Source of the DNA: Cristatella mucedo
Taxonomy: Eukaryota; Bryozoa; Phylactolaemata; Cristatellidae
Length of the DNA: 64,000 bases
Direction: 5' to 3'
Assembly: GCA_009760855.2 (NCBI GenBank)
Contig: WPIO01000001.1
Span: forward strand, 15,673,001 to 15,737,000
The notes under the pieces were generated by a model. The model searched no databases. It was given only the letters and a program-made list of their open reading frames with translations, and was not told where the DNA came from. Shown here one piece after another: positions 30,741-41,564 of the stretch (positions are counted from its first letter, which is position 1; each line of letters opens with the position of its first letter). Made by a program: the position numbers and the translations under genes.

Positions 30741-32500
30741 GAAGAAAGGTAAAGATACGCTACCATTATTAGAATTATTCAGAAACTCGTTGTAAACCGG
30801 ATGCAGAATAGTTGTCCTTCAATTGAATAGCACACAGCTTCAAAAAATGAGGTTAATATAAACGTATTGGGTTTTTACATTGAGGAGTATAGACTCTGAG
30901 GCAGTTAAATTTGCTGAGGCAGGACTAGTTGGGTATTAGGCCCTCAAGGTTAACTGAGCCCATGGCTTTGGATATCATCATTTATCCAGGACTACTGCAA
31001 TACGGATTAATAGTCATACGTGGGACAATTGTCTTAACTCTGGCGAAACTAAAAGTGTTGTAACTGGAATTGCAATTGCTACCGTTGGCTACCTACGTGG
31101 GTGCGATTTAGATAAAAACCGACGCTCGTTCGACGAATACTGGTCACGCCCATACCGCTAGCCTCTAAGGTAGCGAGTCTGTCATTCGTCTAGTAATCCC
31201 AACCTAGAGACAATCAGCTAGCTAGAGTCTACTATATACAGGACCGTGAGATTACCTCCCTAGGCCACGTCGCTACTGTTGCAAACGTAGGATAAATTAT
31301 GAGCTCCGAAACTTAAGCGTTTTGCCTCAAATGTTGAAGCTGCCGACTCGACCACAGCAAGCACGTTCGCCTTGTACACTCAAGGCGTGAGTCTTAACAG
31401 CTTCATCTCCACGCCTACGCCAGCATTTCTGTCGTCTATGGAAATATGCATCACCGCAACTCTTGTGTGGGCGGTGCTTCGTCCCTATCGGGCAAGCCCT
31501 AACCCCCCCCCCCCGCCCATGCAGACCTTCTCCGCTCTCATAAGGAACATCCTATTGACGTAATCGACACCTGGGCTCCTGACAACGAAGGCAATTCACC
31601 GTTACACCTGCTCCATTCCGAACGCCCGCACGCTAACCCCAGAATATGTCACTCAACGCCAGAGACGCTCGCCTCCTACACTCGGCTCACACGACCGCCG
31701 CCAAGATTGACCAGCCCGACCTCCGAACGCTCCCTGCATCAATGCGCGCCGCGCCGAGAGGCAATCGAGAGAGAGGCCTCCCTCGCCCGGTGGCGCGACG
31801 GTGCGTGCCGCTCTTGCGGCTCAAGAACACCTCGCTTGCCGCCGGAGCCGCGGAGCAACCGCGGCGAACGAGCAAACTCACCGTACGCACTCGACTCGTT
31901 TGAGTCTAAACAGCTTTGCCTCCACGCTTAAGCTCGCCGCAGGTTCATCCGTCGAAGTGCGCATCGTCGCGAAAGACTTGTGTAGGTCAGCGTCAGCTTC
32001 TCGCGACGTACGAAGCTCGGCGAGCTGCCTGAGTCGACTAGTCGTACACCGCCGCTCGTCATACTACTTCGAATCCGGAGGGAGGCGCACGCCTGTCCCT
32101 ACAGCGGCGCCCTCTGCCAGCTATTGGCTCAGCCCCATTCATTATAATTGTACTTCGAGAAACCTTACTGGCCAATGGCAGAACTTTTTCTTGTATCTAT
32201 TGCGTCAGTCCTACCTCTTATCCAGGCGGCACAACAAATAAAAGCAATAGCAGAAGCACTCGCTGTCGCTCATTGCTGGAAGCACTCGCAATATATTGGC
32301 TTCTCGTTCAGCCAATGGCATCGCAGCCATTTTTTCTCGAGGTCCCTCGCTGCAATTTTGATACGATAGCTGTACGCCATAATACATAGGTTTTGACTAG
32401 TCTTGCGATAAGTTTTCTGTTAAAGTGGCTGAACATTTGCCAATGTGTTTGCTCTTAAACAATTGTATGCACGCGCACCGACTCTAACATCATTTAAAAA
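30741..32500. other. intergenic sequence, GC-rich from about 31.6 kb
   Basis: From about 31640 the base composition rises and many overlapping long frames appear on both strands, as expected from few stop codons in GC-rich DNA. None is recognisable. No element with clear ends is seen. A C-run lies at about 31504-31515. Confidence 0.45.
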
Positions 32501-32504
32501 ATAT

Positions 32505-32655
32505 TAGCAGGTCTAACAGCCTCTTTTGTTTAGCGACAGAAGAACCTTGCCGGCGATAAAGGATCGCCTACCGCAGGATTCGAACCCACGACTTCAGGAT
32601 CGAGGTCGTGAAAAAAAAGCAACCGCCTAACCCAGTGTGCCATCACGGCTCACTT
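32505..32655 (-). mobile_element. SINE-A
   Basis: Minus strand: GTGATGGCACACTGGGTTAG (A box), GGGTTCGAATCCTGCGGTAG (B box), then a shortened body and CTAAACAAAAGAGGCTGTTA. Confidence 0.82.
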
Positions 32656-33340
32656 TAGGGGGAGATGGCCGGAATTCGCAGAGGTCAGATAGAAAAAAAC
32701 TTTTTTGAAGCAATCCCTTTGAACGCTGGCGGTACTGCGCCGGCTACGGACTGGCTAATTCGCAGCCTATTGCGAAATGACGGAACCAATGTATACAACT
32801 CAGCGTTTTCCAGAGCTTAAGATGAATCCTTTAAACTAAAGCGAAAAAGCTTATACGAAATCTCGAACTGAACATGAACGACCGTGAAATGTTCCTGCGA
32901 TTACTTGTACTCTCAGTAAAATAGAAAGAACAGTTCCAAAAATATAAGAGATGACTCGGTTGAGATACCGGAAATGTCTCCGAGGAGTTTGATATTGATG
33001 ATCAGTCACCTATTAAAAAGCTGCGGTGTTGGCATAGGATTTACCTCCTCCGCTAGTAAGCCACGTGTCTTTAGTGTAATTGTTCTCGTAAGAAACTCAA
33101 TTTTAGGTAAGAAATAGCAGATGAATAACTCGAGGATACAGTATGCTTAAAATCCTTGGTCTCAACTCAGTCTTCTCACATTGCGTTTCTCATATGCGCC
33201 ACACGATCGTGAAATAACCTCCAGGGTGGGCAGCAGGCAGTGCGCGGGTACAAAAATGCCAATATGATAGTCGCCAATCGCTAAGCCAAGAAAAGGACCA
33301 CGCACAAAACGCCCAATGTAGGCCTGCCAAAAATCGTGCC
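32656..33340. other. intergenic, nothing recognised
   Basis: No coding exon, RNA gene or repeat with a match elsewhere in the window is evident here. Confidence 0.4.
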
Positions 33341-33360
33341 AACATACCCTAGAAATTCTC

Positions 33361-33425
33361 CGAGAGAGAGAGAGAGAGAGGGAGAGAGAGAGAGAGAAGT
33401 AGGCGAGGGAGAGATGGAGAGAGAC
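33361..33425. repeat. (GA)n microsatellite
   Basis: Interrupted GA repeat, about 38 bp of mostly perfect units followed by degenerate AGAGATGGAGAGAGAC. Confidence 0.9.
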
Positions 33426-34038
33426 AAGAACGATAGAGAAGTAGACAGCGCAAAGCGAGGGAGCAGGCAACTGCGACACGCACGAAACGCCATCTGTCGG
33501 CAATGTTGCCTCTCGCATCCGATATGCAAACGGCTCTATCAGTGCAAGCGTTCTCCTTCCCTTTCTTTACAGCCATACCAGCACTGCTGGCCGCTGGGCA
33601 GCTTATTCGCGCGAGGAAGCTGACCGCCAGCGCCAACCACCCATCCATCCTCGCGAGGCCTAATGGGACAGCTCGACTACCCAAGATCAGGCCTCCTGCC
33701 GTCCGCGGAGGCGGAGCTAGTCACGCCCGATCGCACGCCGGCTCGACAACCAATTCATCATAACGTGGGTTTCTGGTAAGAGAGCCGAGTGCAGGAGCCA
33801 CGTATGCGGCGCGACGACCTTTTGCTATCCATCTCAGCGGCGTGCGCAATCGACGACGCGATGACCTCTATTTAGGCGTTCGGCGCTGCGTACGCCAGGT
33901 TCAGCCAGAGGTTGGTACCCTTGCGAGATCGCCTCGCTCCGTCCGATGTCAAGCGCGAGTTAGCCGCCGCGCTCGCCGTCCCGCGGCGAGCCAGACGACG
34001 AAGGCGACATCCGCGGCCGTAGCTCAGGAGGGCGCGAA

Positions 34039-35517
34039 ATGCCGCTGCCGCCGCTGCCGTCGCTGCCGCGGCGCTTCGCGTGCTCGCGCTGGCAGAGCGC
34101 GTTCTCTGCGGCCGGCGCGATCGGTGTCGTCCTCTGGCTCGCCTGGGCAGCGCGCCAGCAGCGAGCCGTAGCGTCGTCGACGCCGTCGGCGGCGGCGAAG
34201 CTGGCGGACACTTCGTCGAAGCAACGAGCCGACGGCGGCGGCGGCGCCGACGGCTCCGCGAGGGCCCTACTCGTTGACGACTCGCTGGTCGTCACCTACG
34301 CTCTTGGCGGCGTCGTGTTCGGCCCGGCGACCGGTCCGGAGCGCATCGCCGTCAACGCTTCGACGTCGCTCGTCCACTCGTTCTCGCCCCACACGGAGCG
34401 CCGCTTTCGCAGCATGATGGTCGATCCGCCGAAAGAGCACCGGGTCTACGCCAACAGCCCGGCGATCGCGTGGCACCGCGGCCAGCTGCTGGCCGTCATG
34501 CGCATCTGGCTCGAGAAGGAGCGATACGAGTGGGCGCCGCCGCCGAGGCCGAAGAACGCGTTCTCCGACAACTACTTGTACGCGCAAGCCTTCGACGACC
34601 GGCTGCGCCCGCTGGACTCGGGCCGCGTGCTCGGCATACCGACGCCCAACCAGTGGTCGATCGGCGACGGGCCGATCGAGCCGCGAGCGGCGAGCGTCGG
34701 CGGAACTCTATACCTGACGTTCAACGCGGGCGTCGTCCTGGGCAGCGGCGACGTCGTGGACTCGACCTTCCTCTGGAACTTCGACGACAGCGAGGCCATT
34801 CTGCCCTCGATCGAGGGCGGAGCGCCGATGCTGCGCACGGCCCCGGCAGGCCAGATGGCGCGAGACAAGCACTGGTCCGCGTTCGTCCAGTCGGGCCGGC
34901 TGCACTTCGCCTACAATCTGGACCCGCTGCGCATCCTCCGCTGCGCATCCTTCGCATCGCCCAGCGAGAACGGCTCGAGCTGCTCGTTCGTGCACTTCGA
35001 CGGCCCGGGGGACTACCGGTTCTCGGACGGCTTCGACGCGCTTCGAGGCGGCACCCCGCTGGTGCGCTACCTGGACTCGCCCTACTACGTCGCCGCCGTG
35101 CACGTGACGCTGTTCAAAAACTGCCCGAGAGAAGCCGACTGCCACTCGAAGCGCTACTACACCGCCAACCTGCTCGTGCTTCGCGCGCAGCCCGTGTACA
35201 GGGTGGTATACTGCAGCGAACCTCTGCGGTTCCACGGCGACTTTCTCCGCGGCATACCGATCGTTCGGTCGCGCTACATTAAGGACCCGTTCGTATTTCC
35301 CGTCGGCCTCATTCTAGAGAGCGCCGACGCGCTGGCAATCGGCGGACACGTCAACGACTACTCCAGCCACGTGTTCCGCTTTCGCGGCCTGAAGCAAATT
35401 ATGGATCGCGTGATTCACTTAGACAAGGACGGCACTGGCGAAGGGCCGGCGGTCGGAGCGCTGCACGACTGGGCTCGCCGTGCCGCGAAACGCTACTCCG
35501 GCTACGACTTTCTTTAA
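34039..35517 (+). CDS. intronless putative Golgi-type glycoenzyme (GH130 / beta-mannosyltransferase-like beta-propeller)
   Basis: One uninterrupted 492-codon frame, ATG at 34039, TAA at 35515. Residues about 19-41 (WQSAFSAAGAIGVVLWLAWA) form a hydrophobic signal anchor after a short basic N-terminus. A low-complexity Ala/Ser/Gly stem follows to about residue 75, then a catalytic-size lumenal domain: the usual type II Golgi architecture. The domain has repeated short beta-strand blocks: YANSPAIAWHRGQLLAVMRI, HWSAFVQSGRLHFAYNLDPL and RYIKDPFVFPVGLI. The .NW.PF....L.F.Y..DP.RI and DP.VF patterns recall five-bladed beta-propeller glycosidases/phosphorylases (GH130) and fungal beta-1,2-mannosyltransferases. 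That family call is from memory and tentative; that it is a real protein-coding gene is much surer, because this frame is the longest open frame in the window and has a coherent domain layout. It lacks introns, unlike its neighbours, and is very rich in G/C at third positions. Overlapping long frames in this GC-rich stretch are shadows. Confidence 0.75.
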   Translation: MPLPPLPSLPRRFACSRWQSAFSAAGAIGVVLWLAWAARQQRAVASSTPSAAAKLADTSSKQRADGGGGADGSARALLVDDSLVVTYALGGVVFGPATGPERIAVNASTSLVHSFSPHTERRFRSMMVDPPKEHRVYANSPAIAWHRGQLLAVMRIWLEKERYEWAPPPRPKNAFSDNYLYAQAFDDRLRPLDSGRVLGIPTPNQWSIGDGPIEPRAASVGGTLYLTFNAGVVLGSGDVVDSTFLWNFDDSEAILPSIEGGAPMLRTAPAGQMARDKHWSAFVQSGRLHFAYNLDPLRILRCASFASPSENGSSCSFVHFDGPGDYRFSDGFDALRGGTPLVRYLDSPYYVAAVHVTLFKNCPREADCHSKRYYTANLLVLRAQPVYRVVYCSEPLRFHGDFLRGIPIVRSRYIKDPFVFPVGLILESADALAIGGHVNDYSSHVFRFRGLKQIMDRVIHLDKDGTGEGPAVGALHDWARRAAKRYSGYDFL

Positions 35518-35962
35518 GTCCTCGCGGCGCCGCCGCGGCAATGCCGTGCGACGAGCGGCGGCCGAAAAAACCAGCTGGCGGTTTAGCGATCGTCTCGGGC
35601 GAACGCGCTTCGCTCGCTGAGTGAAAACTTTAGCGATCTCAGCGGCGGCGGCGGTCAGACGCTGGCCGGGGCGGCGTGAGCGTTCGATTTAAATTGAGCG
35701 AGCGACGAGCGTGGCCGATAGTCGGCTCGCGTAACCTCGTGGAGCTTTCGCACTCATACTGGACACAGTCGCGAACGCGTCGCCTGAGTCCGCGGAAGAC
35801 GGCTAGTATGAATGACTAGCTTTCGCTTCAGCGAGCTTCGCGCCAGCATTTCAAACTTGAACGAGGTTCAACGCGGAGAGCGTAGCTTACAAATTTCTTG
35901 GTCGCCGCGATGCATCATGCGCTCAGGTTGCCCCTGCGAAACTGCCTCCATTGCACGCTGCC

Positions 35963-35968
35963 AATAAA
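35963..35968 (+). terminator. possible poly(A) signal for the intronless gene
   Basis: AATAAA 446 bp downstream of the stop codon at 35517; the first canonical hexamer after it on this strand that I see. Confidence 0.3.
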
Positions 35969-35999
35969 GTAACGGTCATCCGAGTCAACGGCATCTCTT

Positions 36000-36034
36000 C
36001 TATGGCGGCAGAAGAGCCTCTGCGGCCGCCATAG
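36000..36034. repeat. 10-bp inverted repeat (hairpin)
   Basis: CTATGGCGGC at 36000-36009 pairs with GCCGCCATAG at 36025-36034. The loop AGAAGAGCCTCTGCG resembles the SINE-A body (GGCAGAAGAGCC on the minus strand), so this may be a SINE-A relic. Confidence 0.5.
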
Positions 36035-36037
36035 ATT

Positions 36038-36285
36038 TTTGTTATCGTCGCGAACAGCGCGGAACGCCAGCCGACGAGCAACAGCACCAGTTGATTCCAC
36101 TACGCACGGAGCAGGGGAAAGCACAACTCTAATCGCCCCTCTCGCCCACCGGAATGCTGCGACTCCCTCTCGTCGCAACGATCACTAAAAGCACGTTACG
36201 ACCGCTTACCACATCGAGCGTCACTGCCCACTCGTACAACGATCAGGAGCAGCGCCATCAATTAAACGAAACCACAGCCGCCATC
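36038..36285 (+). repeat. dispersed repeat D, copy 1
   Basis: Shares TTATCGTCGCGAACAGCGCG, CGACGAGCAACAGCACCAGT, CGCCCCTCTCGCCCACCGGA, CTTACCACATCGAGCGTC and ACTCGTACAACGATCAG with 42897-43136. It is LTR-like in length and composition, but no LTR-retrotransposon body was found. Confidence 0.6.
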
Positions 36286-36395
36286 GCGTTTGCAGTGGGC
36301 AATAAAAAATCACCTACTGTAGTTCTCGAACCGGTGACATGGGTCATGAAGTGCTAGCGCCTTAGCTTTGAGGCTAACGAAATGGACTGCTGCGA
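36285..36395 (-). mobile_element. SINE-A-type fragment
   Basis: Minus strand: CTCAAAGCTAAGGCGCTAGC, CATGTCACCGGTTCGAGAAC (B box) and TTATTGCCCACTGCAAACGC. The 3' end is missing where it meets repeat D. Confidence 0.55.
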
Positions 36396-37023
36396 TTCCA
36401 CGAGCAAGACCTGCAGATTAACGGAAGAGAAATGAGAGTTAGCTGCTTCGAGCGATTCGCAAAAAAAAGGAAACGCCGCACCAGTGTACCGCCGAGCGAT
36501 CGGTGTGTCTGAGCTTACACCGTGTTTTGGCTCGAAAAAAGAATGACGCGGCCCGTCGGTTTCTGGAGCTGAACGCCCCCCGGCACCAAAGAGGCTGCCA
36601 TTCCGTGGAAAGAGTGCGTCCTTCGCGCGCGGAGTGCTCAGAGATAGTCGCGCGCCTGCGAAGCAGCGACAGGCTCGCGGCCTCGCTTGCCAACTCCACC
36701 GACGCCGCGCGTTGCGAGCTGGCTGTGGCTGCAGTAGCCTCCCGTTTAAGTATGCAACTTGAACCTGCGAAGTTTGTGCGTACTTGGCCGGTATGTGCCT
36801 ACTTTTTGGTATGCCGCGCACTTTCCGGAGCGCTTGCCTGTACAGGACAGCACGGTGTGTAGTGTGAAGCGCACGCGCGATCTGACGGGTTCATTCGACA
36901 TCTGTGTGCTGTTTGTTATTGACTTACCTCGCGTTTCTCTCTTTCCGCTTTCTGTGTGTCCTTTGATTTACCTGTCTCGTTCCTTAAAACTGCCCCGTTC
37001 CATACAGCTTCGATTTTGCCACG

Positions 37024-39045
37024 ATGTCAAAGAACCCAAATGGCAAGCGCCTCAATGAGTCTCAACGCTGCGAAATCATCTCGAAGCGAAGCAAAGCGTC
37101 TGCTCCCAGTAAGAGGGCCACAGCGCGGAATTACGACTTTAGTGAAGGCGCCATCCGAAAGATTTAGGAGAACCGTGAAGCCAGTCGTGCCAGCCTTCCT
37201 GTGCCACCATCCCTCGCCATAGCCAAACCGAAAAGTATTGCTTCCAGCCTCTCAATTCTGGAATCAGATTCTAATGTATCTTGGCAATGTTTGAGTCGAT
37301 TCAGAGTTCGGCGTGGATTGCAGAAGCTGCTTCTCCTTCATGGAGATGGAGCAGAAGTCAAAAAGAATGATCACGAATTGTTGGCTGCTTCAGAAAACCT
37401 TTACGCGAGTATCGCGAAATATCACCCTGAAAATATCTACAACATGGACGAGACCGGTTTGTTGTTTCGATCGCTTCCAAGATATAGTCTTCTTATGCCA
37501 GACAAAATTATTTCAACCTCTAGAGGAAAAAAGAAGGCGACAGATCGAGTTTCTCTGATTGTTTTCGCTAATGCAACCGGAACTCACACAATTCCTTGCA
37601 CTTTGATCGGAAAACCCAAACAAGCAGCTTGTATTAAAGACCGACTATGGCCAGCTCTTTATTTCAATCAAGCGAAAGCTTGAATGGATGTAGGAACCTG
37701 TTGGAAGTGGTACAATGAGGTGTTTTTTCTGAAGTGAATAAAAGAACAAGAAGTCGCGTTCTATAGCTGATGGACGACACTCCGGGACATATTGAGTAAT
37801 AATAAAAGTAATACTCTTGATAAAGCGTCCTCAGAGAACTCAATCTCTTTCTAGGGGCTTTACATTTCCTGCAAAGTAAACAAGATTGAATGGTGAATGA
37901 TATCATGTTTGATAAACAACATGAATAACACGGTTAGGGGTGACATGCACAGGGTCAGCATGCAAGTGTGGTTAGTGGCAGCATGCATAGTGCCAGCACG
38001 CATAAGCACATAAAGGACAAATCACACGGACCCACTAAATGCTGTCATAAATAGGCGTGTTTTTAAGTTCTTTTTAAATGCGGTCAAGTCAGGGGATGTC
38101 GTGACGGAAGTTGGGAGTGAGTTCCAGGCTTAGGGAGCTAACGAAATTAATGCACGGTTTCTAAAGGATTTGCAATTTGTACGATTTGTACCATAAACAG
38201 TTAGATTCCAAAAAGCGGGTTGTATGACGCTTGGCCTGGTGGGGGAGTAGATCTGATAGGTAGGCTGGAGCCAAAGAATGAAGGGATCTAAAAGCCTTCG
38301 AACGCGACAATATTCGAAGTGTTTTCCTTCCCCCGAATTGCACAAGCTGGATACAGCCTTGTGACATGGGAATAATTGCAGTTCTGAAAAAGCGATATAT
38401 GTATCTCGACGTTTTTGACTTTTATGAACTTGACGAGGAGACTAAAAGTCGAAAGAAAGATTAGGGGCGAAGATTGCGACGAAGTGCTGCAGGGGTCTTT
38501 TACGGGAACCCAGCGCACCGGCTTGATGCTGCAAGTTATGTGAAAGAAGCCTGGAATTCTGTTTCACAAGCTCGATTAAAAATCCTTTCGTCCAGGCTGA
38601 ACTAATGACTTTAGAACCAGAACTGAAGGCTGATAGCAATGTTGAAGATGTGGGCACTGGATTTGTGAAGGCTTTCGAATTATTGAATTTATCCATTGCT
38701 TCATCAGAACTGGAAGACTTCGTTCAGGTTGATGACAAGAATAACGAAGAATATGTTTCTACGGTATCAGAAGATGTTGACGATCTTTTGGACTCGACGA
38801 AGATTGTTGAAAGTGTGACAGATGATGGTGACGACGTTAATATTCAAAATCGCAATGCCGGTTTAGAAAGTGGAGTTCTATTTCAGGGGTTTGAATCTCT
38901 TTATAAGCAGATTCTCAATATCGAGGATCAACTGCTCTGCTCTGAAGTTCAAATTGAAGCTGATAATACATTCAATGATCTTAAGAAATCGTTTGAATCA
39001 TTTCAGAGCAAGATCCGGGCGGTCTCCTTCAATGCCAAATGCAAG
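37024..39045 (+). pseudogene. pogo/Tigger-like transposase pseudogene, split by a LINE
   Basis: The frame starts at ATG 37024 (MSKNPNGKRLNESQRCEI, a basic N-terminal DNA-binding region). The DDE-class core follows: NMDETGLLFRSLP (first catalytic Asp, about 37443), FANATGTHTIPCTLIGKPKQ, then LMDDTPGHIE (second Asp, about 37768). A LINE-A occupies 37793-38289. The frame then resumes with NIRSVFLPPNCTSWIQPCDM, carrying the third Asp (D-D-D triad), and a C-terminal acidic region (38605-39045: LEPELKADSNVEDVGTGFVK). In-frame stops at about 37165 and 37681, frameshifts and the insertion make it a dead copy. Its 3' end is cut by another LINE-A at 39046. Terminal repeats were not identified. Tigger-type transposases bind terminal inverted repeats and insert at TA. 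Confidence 0.85.
37793..38289 (-). mobile_element. LINE-A inserted in the Tigger-like transposase
   Basis: Tail AGTAATAATAAAAGTAATAC, 3' end CTTGATAAAGCGTCCTCAGA, full 3' UTR, and coding up to [20 protein letters not shown]. 5' truncated at about 38289, where transposase coding resumes. Confidence 0.85.
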
Positions 39046-39695
39046 AAACTTGATAAAGCGCCCTCAGAGAACTCAAGTCTCTTTCTAGGCGCTTTACATT
39101 TGCTGCAAAGGAGAAACGCGATTGAATGGTGAATGATATACTTGATAAACAACATGAATAACATAGTTAGAGGTGACATGCACAGGGTCAGCATGCAAGT
39201 GTGTTTAGTGGCAGCATGCAAGGTGTCAGCACGCATAAGCACATAAAGGACGAATAACAGGGACTCACTAAATGCTGTGATAAATAGGCGTTTTTTTAAG
39301 TTCTTTTTAAATGTGGTTAAGTCAGGGGATGTTGTGAAGCAAGTCGGGAGTGAGTTCCGGGCTTTGGGAGCATACGAACTAAATGCACGGTCTCCAAAGA
39401 ACCTGAGATTTTTACGAGGTATTGGTAAACTGTTCGATTCCGAAAAGCTGGTGGTACGATACTTGGTTTGGTGGGTGAGTAGATCTGAGAGATAGGCTGG
39501 AGCCAAAGAATGAAGTGACCAAAAAGTGAGCGACAAAACCTTGAAGTCGATCCACTGCTTGACTGGTAGCCAGTGCAGGTCGGCGAGAAGTGGTGTGCTG
39601 TGGCAACTGTCACGCTCATGACAGACAAGCCTAGCTGCAGAGTTTTGCACTAGCTGTAATCGCCTGATTGCACATGCCGTTAAGCCAGCAACCCG
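39046..39695 (-). mobile_element. LINE-A copy, young subfamily
   Basis: Starts AACTTGATAAAGCGCCCTCA without a visible (TAA)n tail. Coding includes [20 protein letters not shown] and [20 protein letters not shown]. Nearly identical over several hundred bases to 48415-49030. Confidence 0.85.
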
Positions 39696-39746
39696 TTTTA
39701 CTAAGCGCCATCTGGCAGCCATATATATGTAGAAAGTGAGGCATCC

Positions 39747-39764
39747 ATTAATTCTGAATTAATT
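39747..39764. repeat. target-site duplication, left copy
   Basis: ATTAATTCTGAATTAATT, identical to 41547-41564, flanking the LINE-A at 39865-41546. Confidence 0.85.
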
Positions 39765-39888
39765 AAATTATATTAAATTAAATTATATAATATATATATA
39801 TATATATATTATATATAAAAATTATATATATATATATATATTAAATAATTCAATTAATTAATTATATAATAATAATAATAATAATAAT
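39765..39888. repeat. AT-rich simple-repeat tail of LINE-A
   Basis: (TATA)n, AATTAATTA and (AATAAT)n sequence between the left target-site duplication and the LINE 3' end. It is probably an expanded 3' tail. Confidence 0.7.
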
Positions 39889-41546
39889 TCACTTGATAAA
39901 GCACCCTCAGAGAACTCAATCTCGCTCTAGGCACTTTACATTTGCTGTAAAGTGAAATGCAATTGAATGTTAAGTAAAATCATGCTTGAAAAACAAACGA
40001 AATGAATAATATGGTTAGGGGTGACATGCACAGGGTCAGCATGCAAATGTGGTTAGTGGCAGCATGCACAGTGTCAGCACGCATAAGCACATCAAGGACG
40101 AATCACAGGGACCCACTAAATGCTGTCCTAAATAGGTGTGTTTTAGGTTCCTTTTAAATGTGGTCAGGTCAGGAGATGTTCTGACGCAGGTCGGGAGGGA
40201 GTTCCAGGCTTTGGGAGCATATGAACTAAATGCATGGTCTCCAAAGGATTTAAGGTTTGTACGAGGTATTTGTAGACTGTTGGATTCCGAAAAGCCGGTG
40301 GCACGATGCTTGGCCTGATGGGGTAGTATATCTGACAGATAGGCTGGAGCCATAGAATGAAGGGGCCTAAAAGTGAGCGACAAAACCTTGAAGTCAATCC
40401 GTTGCTTGACTGGTAGCCAGTGCAGGTCGGCGAGAAGTGGAGTAATGTGGCAACTGCGACGCTCACGAAAGACAAGCCTAGCTGCAGAGTTTTGCACCAG
40501 CTGCAATCGCCTGATCGCACATGCCGGTAGGCCAGTAAGCAGTGAGTTGCAGAAGTCGAGACGGGATGTCACGAATGCATGGACCAACTTAGATGTGGTA
40601 TCTTTATCTAAGCAAGCCCGAATTTTAGCAATGTTATGAAGCTGAAAATAGGCGGATTTGACTGTGGAGCTGATATGGTCGTCTAACGAGAGGTCGCTTT
40701 GGAATATGACACCTAGATTTCGAGCTGATTCAACTGGAGATATGCTGGCAGAGCCAATTTTGAGAGTCAGCCTTTCCAATCTCTAGATCACACTTGGTTT
40801 GCCCATAACTAGTAAGTTAGTTTTATCATCGTTAAGTTTTAGAAAATTTGCTGCCATCCATGTGCGGATGTCATCAATGCATGCAGCTAGTGAGTTTAGA
40901 GAATTTGAGGTGCTCGAAGGCTGGGAGGGATCCAAGCAAAGGTACAACTGAGTGTCATCTGCATAGAAGTGAAAGCCTAGATTGTGCTTGGCAATCACAT
41001 CAGCAAGAGGCAGAGTATAAACCGTGAAAAGAACCGGACCTAGCACTGAGCCCTGAGGTACTCCATATTTCAGAGGTACTTCAGATGATCTTTGTCCATT
41101 CACGTCAATACTCTGGAGTCTCCCACTGAGATAGGACCTGAACCACTGCAGAGCAGTGCCAATGATGCCCAGGCGAGATGAGAGGCGCTCTAGAAAAACT
41201 TTGTGATCGATGGTATCAAAATCTGCAGAAAGATTAAGCAAAACAAGCAGAGACACTCTACCCATGTCTGCATTCCTAAGTAGGTCGTTGTATACCCGAA
41301 GCAATGCTGACTCTGTGGAGTGATTAGCTCTAAAGCCAGACTGGAACTTACTAGCAAGGTGTGAGGTTTCGATATACGAGTTCAGCTGGTCCGCCACGAC
41401 CCGTTCGAGTGTCTTTGATAGGAATGGTAGAAGGGAAACTGGGCGGTAGTTGCTCAAATTCTCTTGGTCAAGTGTAGCTTTCACAGAAGTGGCCTGACTA
41501 CAGCTTTTTTGAAAGGTGCTGGGACATGACCTGAGGCTAATGACAT
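39865..41546 (-). mobile_element. best-preserved LINE-A copy, with reverse transcriptase
   Basis: Minus strand, 5' truncated, flanked by an 18-bp target-site duplication. 41484-40783 encodes the RT fingers and palm: LSNYRPVSLLPFLSKTLERV, FRANHSTESALLRVYNDLLR, the LSADFDTIDHK motif (first Asp), PQGSVLGPVLFTVY and the catalytic FYADDTQLY. A single TAG separates it from the downstream frame 40779-40036. Another copy at about 54230 has CAG (Gln) there, so this looks like a C-to-T nonsense change. The C-terminal frame has [40 protein letters not shown] and [22 protein letters not shown] motif order and C-terminus fit CR1/L2-like (Jockey superfamily) LINEs. No endonuclease domain is present in this truncated copy. 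Confidence 0.9.
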
Positions 41547-41564
41547 ATTAATTCTGAATTAATT
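41547..41564. repeat. target-site duplication, right copy
   Basis: ATTAATTCTGAATTAATT, matching 39747-39764. Confidence 0.85.

Noticed and set aside
31646-32241. Overlapping plus- and minus-strand frames as a possible gene
   Set aside because: They are in GC-rich DNA, low-complexity Arg/Ala/Ser content, no recognisable domain or splice structure.
33336-33623. Coding frames through (GA)n arrays (also at 42143, 49464, 53577, 55365)
   Set aside because: Arg-Glu or Leu-Ser runs come from translating dinucleotide repeats; they are not genes.
34470-35282. 270-codon frame overlapping the glycoenzyme gene, and long antisense frames there
   Set aside because: Arg/Pro/Ala-rich shadow frames expected in GC-rich coding DNA. 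The 34039 frame has the coherent membrane anchor and beta-strand blocks.
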